Source: Lunularia cruciata (taxonomy: Eukaryota > Streptophyta > Marchantiopsida > Lunulariales > Lunulariaceae). Taken from it: 64,000 bases of DNA. The notes under the pieces are model-generated. The model saw only the letters and a program-made list of their open reading frames with translations. It was not told where the DNA came from and searched no databases. Both the position numbers and the translations under genes were made by a program. The number at the start of each line of letters is the position of its first letter. Within the stretch, counting starts at the first letter, position 1. Of the stretch, positions 56,530 through 64,000 are shown one piece after another. The stretch lies in assembly GCA_948567375.1 (NCBI GenBank), contig OX419762.1, positions 29,207,465-29,271,464 on the forward strand. The letters run 5' to 3'.

Positions 56530-58060
56530 GATATGGATGAGATTTATGGAGCCTCCAAAGGCCTAAAACATTACCTTGGTACAATGGGTACTATTGAGTT
56601 GGATGATTTCATTTAGGAGTTTGGTAGTTGGTGTGATTTGCAATAAATGTGAAACTCAACTTTGTTCGCACCCTTCATTGAATGGAAGGAGTAATTTCAA
56701 CACTTGGAGTGTCCACTAATGGATGACTACCATGAGTTTAGGAGAACTCACTTGAAGGAGATTGAGCTATCCAGACAACATTGGTCTCCAAACGATGTCT
56801 CCATTACTTCAGGCTTGGTTTCTAGGGGTAGATTGGTTGTACCCATGAGTTTTAGCTCTAGTAATGTTGGTGGATCTCTTGGACATGGTGCTACTATGAG
56901 TGGAAGTACTACTACGGGAGGTGGTTTAGTACCGGAGTTTAACTCCATGGTGGAGTTTTTCCAATGTTTGAGGCAAAACTACCAAGGAGTGTGGACTAAC
57001 AAGCTCAAGAACTTGTAGGAGTTCCAACAAAAGACTGGAGAGAGCCTATGCAAGGCATACACTTGCATGAGATGGCTGATAAGTTTTACTCAAGGAGTTA
57101 TTGAGGCCCAAGCAATCCAATTTTGGTATTGGATACTAGATAGGGAGTTGCGGCATAGAATTTGTGATGCTACATTGTTACATGCTACTTTGACTACTTT
57201 GGCAGTGGTCTTTGGTTTGGCTGAGTGTATTGAGCTCAACATGGTGGAGGAGAGAGTGGTGACATCTGGATATAGTAGGGAGACGTCATCCATAGTTGTT
57301 ACTTCTTTTAGAGTGCAATAGAGTGTACCGTGTTTGTTTTTGAGGACAAGGTGGACAGCCTAGCCTATGGAGCTAGTGGAGGGCCTAGTGTAGATAGACC
57401 CTTACCTTCATTTTTGGGTCAATAGCAGCCAATGAGTGGTGGAGTTGCTTGTTGGACTTGTGGTGGAGCTCACCACATGAGAGAGTGCACTCAAGGCAGC
57501 AGACCTGATACCTCTGGTGCCTCATAGCCAACATAGAGATAATATGAGCATTGCCACAGATTTAGTCATACTAGTGATTGATGGTTTGACCTACACCTAG
57601 AGTTATGGAGTGGTAGAGCTGCTATGGCAATTGGTAGAGGAGCTCCAGGTCATGGAAGACGAGGTGGTAGAGGATCCACACCTATTAGGAGTGCACTACT
57701 TGCTCTTACTTTTGAAACAACCATGGCTACTCAAATTGAGCAATTGGACCAAAGATTGGCTAGCATGGCCATAGCTCAAAGGAGATCAGATTTGGGTGTT
57801 GAGGCTTCCACTTCATGTGCGGGTGATAGAGACATCTTGGACTTCATGTGCGGGTGATAGAGACGTCTTGGACTTCATGTGCAAAGCAATATAGGAAGAT
57901 GCATCTATTGTAGTGACTAGGAGTGCAATACATGCTCCAAAGCCTAGAGGAGCATCAGTGGAGTTGGACTCACAAAGAGGAGAGGTTGGTAGATAGGTCA
58001 GACTTCCCCAATCTTTTACACTCTTTGAGATACTACAAATGACATCCAATGACTTCTAGA
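56530..58060 (+). pseudogene. Family D gag
   Basis: The capsid domain is spread over frames 56,704-57,018 and 57,067-57,321: EFNSMVEFFQCLRQNYQGVW, then GESLCKAYTCMRWLISFTQG and QAIQFWYWILDRELRHR. A first zinc knuckle CWTCGGAHHMREC (CX2CX3HX4C) is near 57,451-57,489. A second, EHCHRFSHTSD near 57,547-57,580, has lost its first and last cysteines compared with the 19.6-kb copy. The Arg/Gly-rich AIGRGAPGHGRRGGRGS stretch and the spacer ATQIEQLDQRLASMAIAQR follow. Confidence 0.82.
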
Positions 58061-58139
58061 CGTCCTAGTGCAAGTGTGGTAGGTGGTGATGGGGTGCATG
58101 ATGGACTACCTACTAGTCAACCACCTGCTACTACATAGA

Positions 58140-58870
58140 TTGAGTCTAGCACAATGTTGGGGGCGGCTTAGTTGATTATGCCCTTTCCATTATCTCAGCT
58201 AGTGATATGTTTACATTGGAAGTTGACCTAGCCCTAGTGTTCTGGTTGGTTGCCACGCTTTGTGAGAGAGGGATCATGTGATCCCTACTACTAGAGCAAA
58301 GGTGGTTGATAGTGGAGCTAACTTGGTTGAGAAACATGGGATCCGTTTAGCAACCAATGGTTTAAGGCAAGCAGTAATGGCTAGATTGGAGGAGTTACCA
58401 ACTAGACTGGCCTTTGAGCAAGCGTGGTTTACACCTGGGGTTGTCTTATTGGATAACCAAAGGGGTATTTTTATTTGGTGGGACCTCAAGGAAGTTCTTT
58501 ACACTACAAAGGATCTTACTAGACTCTGGTGCACAACTCCTTATGTTGGGGAAGGTTGTAGTTGTCGATCTAGAGTTACGGAAGACCAATGTGGAGAGGT
58601 GTCCGTTTCAGATCCAAATATCTTTAGGAGGTCGTTCTACACAATGCATCACATGCAGAGAGCTTGTTGTTCAGAGCCCAATCATCCGACTAATAGCTAT
58701 GTAGTGAGAGCTCAAGCCATTACGACAATAGCTAAGTCATATGATGTGTTAGTTGGAGGGAGCAGTGTTATACCCCATGGGCTTCAATATTGACTATTGG
58801 GAGGAGACAACCTCCTATAGACCAGGTTGGCAATCAGGTGAGGGATGAGTATGTCGCCTACCAATACACT
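58140..58870 (+). pseudogene. Family D protease region
   Basis: Frames 58,278-58,793 and 58,414-58,704 together match the 18.3-19.1 kb copy: ANLVEKHGIR, then LLDSGAQLLMLGKVVVV with an intact D-S-G in the second frame. SYDVLVGGSSVIPHGLQY follows, interrupted by a shift relative to the other copy. It is a retropepsin-like aspartic protease relic. Confidence 0.7.
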
Positions 58871-60810
58871 TCACTATAGTTTGGAACCATAGTAACATTA
58901 GTTTCAGCTTTCAATTGTTCTATTACTTGGCTTGGTGATTTATTAGAGGAGAATGCACATGTAGAGGATACTCCAGTACCAAAGAAGATTGCTTGGATTT
59001 GGAGTACAAGTGGGATTGTTCCATCCATTTTGGATATTTCATTGTGGAGTTTAGAGGAGGCATTGCAGTAGCATGCAGATTGGTTGGTGCAATAGGCTTG
59101 GACTGGAGCTTTTGTACCACCAAGAGACCAATGTGATGATGAGCTTCCAAAGTCAATTACCTTCACACCTCTAGATACCACACTCATTGGTTGGTAGTAT
59201 TTGGTAGAGGAAGTATGTCTCTTGGAGTTGTTAGGTAGGATTAGTACTAGACTAGCTGTAGTACTATAGGCGGATATATGAGTACAAAGGTAATTGTATG
59301 TAGAGAGAGATGGGACTGCTAAGAAATTCTCTCTACATTATACGGTACACTTGGTCTATTGGTATCTTGAGTTATTACAAATGTTAGCAATTAGGGGTTA
59401 CCAGAAGATCCTATAAATAGACATTTCCTTGCTGAGGATGCAAGATTTGGAGAGACATGATCCTATTCATTAGGTGATTTCTGGATGGCCATGTCAAGGA
59501 TATATATGTGCAAGTTGAGGTTTGGGTCTTCAAGATCGTCATTTTGGTGTGTTTTGGGAGATGTTATGGATACTACAACATCTCCAAGTTCATTAATCCA
59601 TTTCTCCAACTTACATTTTGGAGAACATCCGTTTGATGGGTGATTCTTGCATTTGGGTAGTTGTGAGTACACATCAAGTCCATTCTTGAATGCGACTTGC
59701 CATGTTATTGGATGCAGCCAAAGTGGGATCACAAGCTCATTGTCTTTGTCTTTGGTGGACAAATGTCTTACCTAGATAGGTTCTACAACACACTTATGAC
59801 AAGATTCAATGACTAGACCACATCATTGTTGATGACATCTTAGATATTGGGTGTTAGTCTCAGACGGTGGTAGTGGTTGATAGGTCACCTAAGGCAATGG
59901 TGAACCTAGTTGGATAGCCTTGAGCTGCTTTTCCTACACTTATGACTTTCCCAAGCTCCTATGCTTTTTGAGAGGGAGGTCTTGGATTGGTTTGGGACTC
60001 ACAATTACAATAGCTGGTGGAGTCCAACGCCGATGAGAGAGAGAGAGAGAGCAGATGATGGGTTTTTGCACTATTATTTCTTTTCCAATAGTGTTAGAGG
60101 CATCTAGGTGTCAGGTGTTAGGTCAGGCTATGGACCTAAACTGTTTGACATGGATTGTGAGCCTTGGCTTAGCAAAGTAGCATAAGATGTGCTTGATATG
60201 CATCACCACTCAAACACTTGTGAACTCTATGCCTATTGAGACAATTCAGGCACATGTTGGGGATGATGGACCAAGTAGACAAAGTATTCTTGGGACACAA
60301 CTAGTGGCTACTAAGAAGAGTGGTCTACTTGGGGTCCATCATGTGAGCGTGGTCTACTTGGATTACACCCTTGGTCTACTTGGGATGCAACTAGAGGACA
60401 TATGGAGCTTGCAGCCAAAGTGGAGGGAGCTTTTCACATTAAGGTTGGGACCTCTAAAGGTTGGGGGCATGACACTACTATTCTGAAGGGCCCAATGTAG
60501 TTATAACCAGTTAGTACGTCTTCCACTCCTACAACTATTACAAAGGATACTTGGGAGCTAGATCTTGGACCCAAGTTTATAAGAGTGGAAAGATAGAGGG
60601 TTTGGAGGTTCTTGAAGAGCTACACAAGTTGTTTTACCTTTATTATGAAGGATTTGGGTGCTCTAAAAGGACATGGTATTTGGATTGAGCTGACTAGAAA
60701 TACACCAATTTTCCAATGTTCCTATTGATATAGTGACATGGAGAGAGCATTGATTCAAAGCCAAAGTAGAGACCTTTTTGAGATTGGTTTGGTTGAGATT
60801 TCACATGAGA
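58871..60810 (+). other. Heavily decayed family D interior
   Basis: This 1.9-kb stretch between protease and RT has no readable domain. Weak traces at 60,580-60,800 (LEVLEELHKLFYLYYEGFG) may be spacer. A GA microsatellite of about 16 bp lies near 60,036-60,052. Antisense frames here are not coding. Confidence 0.45.
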
Positions 60811-60819
60811 ATATGCATC

Positions 60820-61610
60820 AACTACAGTGATGTCAGACAAGAAGGATATGCATCACAACTACACAAATAGGCAGATGTGTGGAGATTACCGTCCTATCAA
60901 CCAATAGACTAGGGCTGATTGATATGCTATGCTTACACCAAAGGAGATCTTTGATGCAATTTGGCATGCAAAGGTCTTTAGTACTTTGGATCTTCAAGCG
61001 GGATATCATCAATTGCTGGTCAAAGAGGAGGATAAGTCCAAGAAAACATTTTGGGCTATTGATCCTCACAGCAAAGATTTGTTATATCAATGAAGATTCT
61101 TACTATTTGGATGAAAGAACTCTCATGTTGAGTTCCAAAGGGTCATGGATTGGATCCTAGCTGGATTGGATTTTCTCGGTGCTATATTGATGTTATTTTG
61201 TTTATAGCACTACTATGGAGGAGCATGAGAGAAATTTGTTGGAGGTGTTTGAGAGGTTGAGATCTCATGGGCTCAAATTTCATCCTAGGAAGTGTAGGTA
61301 CTTCCACAAGCAAGTTGAGTATTTGAGTCAAACTATCTACCCTGGAGGACTTGGTGTCTAGTTGACCAAGGTAGAGGCTATTGCATGTACTCCTTGTCCT
61401 ACCAATGTGAGCAAAGTGTGAGTCTTCCTTGGGTTGGCAAACTTCTATTACTATGTTAGAGGTTTTAGTACCATTGCCAAGGCCTTGATGAAGCTGACCA
61501 AGCTTACACAAGAGTGGTGTTGGGGAGATGAGCAAGAGAGAGGTTTTGTATAGCTCAAGGAGAAGTTGACATCTGCTCCCATTTTGAGGAGACTGATCAA
61601 AGGATGACCA
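60820..61610 (+). pseudogene. Family D reverse transcriptase
   Basis: The plus strand encodes VMSDKKDMHHNYTNRQMCGD followed by YRPINQ, then KEIFDAIWHAKVFSTLDLQA and GYHQLLVKEEDKSKKTFWAI. The catalytic Y-I-D-D is reduced to Y-I-D-V at 61,183-61,194 by loss of one Asp codon. The connection domain follows in other frames (LGLANFYYYVRGFSTIAKAL-like, with changes). At least six stops or shifts. Confidence 0.82.
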
Positions 61611-61622
61611 TTTCAAGTTCAT

Positions 61623-62110
61623 GTGGATTGGAGTATGTTGGAGCTTGGAGCAATGCTCACCCAACATGATGATGAGGGGAAGGAGTTTGTGGTGGCCTAT
61701 GCTAGTTGCTCCAATAATTCAACAAAGGTGAAGTATAGTTCATTTGAGAGAGAGTGCTTGGTAGCAATTTGGACGGTAGCACATTTCCAATGTTACCTAT
61801 TTGGAAACCCCTTCACTCTCATCATTGATCATCAGCCACTAAAGTGGTTGATGGAGTCCAACAAGCTTTCAAGGAAGCTTGTACAATGGGCTTTGATTTT
61901 ACAAGAGTATGATTTCATGGTTATTCACAAACTTGGAGTGGTAAACCATGATGCAAATGGGTTGAGTAGAAACCCATGTCCCAACCAATAGGATCAGATT
62001 GGAGCATTTTGGCATGGTGAGATAGATGAGGAGATGGTGCAAGGTTGGCATGCATATGCCTTTCTTTGTATATTTTTGGAGGCTTTGGTGGTATCTCTCT
62101 CAAGTGCATA
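61623..62110 (+). pseudogene. Family D RNase H and integrase leader
   Basis: The 122-residue frame encodes LGAMLTQHDDEGKEFVVAYA, KYSSFERECLVAIWTVAHFQ and IDHQPLKWLM, ending DANGLSRNPCPNQ, the end of RNase H. After a TAG at 61,989 the same frame goes on with IGAFWHGEIDEEMVQGWHAY, the spacer before integrase in this lineage. Catalytic residues of the RNase H active site look kept except near the start. Confidence 0.85.
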
Positions 62111-62330
62111 CAAGAGGAGTTATTGAGGTCACAGATCCAAAGAGTGGAGATAATGATATAGTTCAGCAAGACATTCATGATTATGGACTATCTTTGCATT
62201 GGTATTGTGGGTGGCACAGTTGGGGCCACGGTGTCGTACTTTTTTCTCTCTCTTTGGGAACACACAGGGTGCCTAGCTGCAGAGACTACAGATTAGAGGC
62301 TAGAGGTAAACCTATAATGACTTGACTGAA

Positions 62331-63293
62331 CACGTGTGACCCTATCGCCGGAACACTCCTTCTTGTAACTAATATTCTTGCTATCGGGAAGGATAGTATC
62401 AGGCAACCTAACCTATCATCACAACACGCACTCCTGGTCTGTTGGTCATCACTTCCAACATTACCAAGGAGAAATACACAACACTCCTAGAAGGAAATAA
62501 TCTAAGTGCAATGCCCGCACACCAATCTAAGCCAATTGGACGTACAAACAAGCATACAAGCACAGAGAGGATCCAATCACAAGAATACGGCAACAACTCT
62601 CTATACTTTTTGTTGGAAAAGAGCTCAGAGCCTTCTTGCTCTATCATCAAGCTCATGTCAACATGTACTCCAAGCCTCCTCCCATTTGTACTTCAGATCT
62701 CAACAAATTTCTACTCCATGTGGGGATTTTTTATATCTTTTTGATGGGGAACACTCTATGCAGCTCATATAAAAATAAATATTTATGTATAGTTTGGATT
62801 CAAGTTTTATAGGATTTAATGGAAAGCTTGTGAGATCATCTCTCCAATGATATAAAATAAACTTCAATCAGATCACTACAACTTGCTTGAAAAGCTTTCA
62901 AAGTTGGCCAGGTTTTTGCAACTTTCACCCTAATTTCAAAATCCCCTTTTTAGGGTTTGCTCCTAGTTCTTGGCAAATTTCCCCAGATTTCTGATTCAAA
63001 AATACACTTGATTCTCACAAACACTCTAGCAACCTGAAACCCTCAATCATTGTCACGAGATAGGAGAATTGATATCCAATCAAGATGAAAGATAAAATTG
63101 CTCTACCAAGGTTATGATAGTATTTTCAATAGAATGTTTTGCATCAGATCTCACTCTTCACAGATCTAGAACCAAAAAAGTATTTCACACTAGCTGGTTC
63201 TATTCTTGTCTAAACTCTTGAAAATTTTGGTAACCTAATCCAACCCCAATCCCTAGATGTGGATCAATTCTTGAGTTGGGCAAACTTGTGAGC
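62331..63293. other. No recognisable gene
   Basis: The stretch contains 'agggtttgctcc' near 62,953 and 'tcatataaaaataaat' near 62,766, promoter-like words, but no supported frame. It could be an old LTR of an unknown family. Confidence 0.4.
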
Positions 63294-63857
63294 TGTAAAA
63301 GACGAAATCCGAGGAGATAAATAGGAGAATGGAAACTCACATTGTGACACTTGAATGAGGGACAACTCCAAATGCCTAGCATGAGCTTTGGCTTTGGTAT
63401 TTATAGGTAGCATACAAGGCCCTTGAGAAGCTTCTCAAGAAGCTTCCTCAAGCCGCTTTCTTAGAGTGCAAGCCAAGTTAACTAGGAAGCTTCTCAAGAA
63501 ACTTCTTCTAGAAGCCGCCTACTTGGTGTGCAAGCTAAGCTAGTTAGAAACTTCTAGAAGCTATTTACTTGAGGTGCAAGCTAAGCTAGCTGGGAAGCTT
63601 CCCAAGGAGCTTCCTAGATACTTCTAGAATATTCTAGGCTAACAAGAAGCTTCCTTCTAGAAGCCGCCTACTTGGCGTGCAAACTAAGCTAGTTAGAAGC
63701 TTCCTTCTAGAAGCTACTTACTTGAGGTGCAAGCTAAGCTAGCTAGGAAGCTTCCCAAGAAGCTTCCTAGATATTTTTGGAATATTCTAGGCTAATTTGT
63801 ATTATGTGCTACTTCGTGAGCCCGACTAACTTTTTCGCTAAACTCCATATTGTTACA
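63294..63857 (-). repeat. A5 3' LTR (564 bp), expanded
   Basis: It is 140-210 bp longer than the other family A LTRs because a block of about 140 bp (roughly 63,510-63,643) is repeated at 63,650-63,793. Three-unit heat-shock elements occur at 63,547-63,559 (GAA-ac-TTC-ta-GAA) and 63,622-63,634 (TTC-ta-GAA-ta-TTC). Further GAAGCTTC palindromes surround them. Confidence 0.9.
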
Positions 63858-64000
63858 TATTCCCCCGCCACTAGTTGGTGACGTCCTTGTTGCCAATGAA
63901 GCTTCAAATTGTTGGATGGCCATTTGTGCATTCTAGAGGTGAGAAAGAGGTTCCCATGTGGCATCATGAAGGGGATACCCTTTCCAAAGGACCTTGTACT
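63294..64000 (-). mobile_element. A5: family A element, 3' end, continuing past the right edge
   Basis: The 3' LTR (63,294-63,857) is followed by the polypurine tract and the start, read backwards, of the chromodomain region. The last 140 bp match A1 from 5,353 onward nearly base for base, so this is one of the younger copies. Confidence 0.92.

Larger units (their letters stand above)
56511..62330 (+). mobile_element. Family D Ty3/gypsy element, LTRs not identified
   Basis: In order it contains gag with zinc knuckles, a protease region, a long decayed stretch, RT and RNase H, ending in an integrase leader. All frames are broken. I could not find its LTRs: on the left it abuts the family B 3' LTR and on the right similarity fades near 62,330. 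A partial, inverted and better preserved copy of the gag-protease part is at 18.3-19.7 kb. Confidence 0.75.

Noticed and set aside
58858-59187. Minus-strand frame of 109 codons within family D
   Set aside because: No motif, wrong strand relative to the element, and it sits in its decayed interior.
60036-60052. GA microsatellite considered as a regulatory GAGA site
   Set aside because: It is a short simple repeat inside a decayed transposon with no gene nearby.
62045-62276. Plus frame with two hydrophobic stretches (such as DYLCIGIVGGTVGATVSYFF), which looked like a two-helix membrane protein after RNase H
   Set aside because: The overlapping frame continues the known lineage spacer (WHGEIDEEMVQGWHA), so the first half is coding in another frame; the hydrophobic pattern is probably incidental.

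Overview
This window looks like transposon-dominated nuclear DNA from a land plant with a large, gene-poor genome. The evidence is layers of Ty3/gypsy and Ty1/copia retrotransposons, a plant-type initiator-Met primer site beside several LTRs, and one split gene for an ARA6/RABF1-type Rab GTPase, a plant-lineage protein. I cannot name the species; a non-flowering plant such as a fern, lycophyte or bryophyte is possible but unproven. No rRNA, tRNA or CRISPR feature was recognised.

Host gene. RABF1 (32,780-35,722, + strand, eight exons, 203 aa) appears intact from start to stop with all GT-AG introns. It sits in a CpG-containing island of about 4 kb. On both sides lie diverged copies, in the same orientation, of one old repeat (about 30.74-32.04 and 36.81-38.48 kb) that encodes the tail of a reverse-transcriptase-type protein.

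Repeat families (names are mine). Family A is a chromodomain Ty3/gypsy element with LTRs TGTAACA...TTTTACA. It has one complete but mutated copy with target-site duplication (A1, 5,001-10,571, -), 3' or 5' truncated copies (A2 13,950-18,297 +; A3 22,766-24,974 -; A4 27,019-30,046 +), a copy running off the right edge (A5 63,294-64,000 -), and an ancient relic (44.16-49.30 kb, -). Family A LTRs carry arrays of perfect heat-shock elements upstream of a TATA box. Family B (LTR TGTAACACCC...GGCTCACA) has pol without a chromodomain: 1-2,433 (-), 12,298-12,655 (-), 21,700-22,446 (+, chimeric) and 53,397-56,510 (+). Family C (LTR TGTAATAC...GTATTACA) has its 5' LTR and gag at 24,975-27,006, fused to family A pol. 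Family D is a Ty3/gypsy lineage with two gag zinc knuckles (18,298-19,675 -; 56.5-62.3 kb +); a fragment at 40.9-42.0 kb, probably of the same lineage, has an integrase followed by a decayed PHD finger. Copia relics lie at 13.2-13.95, 19.69-21.66 and 50.2-51.72 kb, all on the - strand.

Most unusual object. Element X (44,986-48,704) is a 3.7-kb unit with TG...CA ends and a perfect 5-bp duplication GCAAG, inserted into the family A relic. It has no visible LTR pair and carries only a decayed coiled-coil protein gene.

Layout: 0-5 kb family B relic, a tandem repeat and unknown ORFs; 5-10.6 A1; 10.6-22 nested copia, A2, D and B pieces; 22-30 A3/C/A4 chimera; 30-38.5 the RABF1 island; 38.5-44 old DNA with the integrase-PHD relic; 44-49.3 element X in the A relic; 50-51.7 copia; 53.4-56.5 B; 56.5-62.3 D; 63.3-64 A5. 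All transposon reading frames seen are broken, so apart from RABF1 no gene here is likely to make a full protein.
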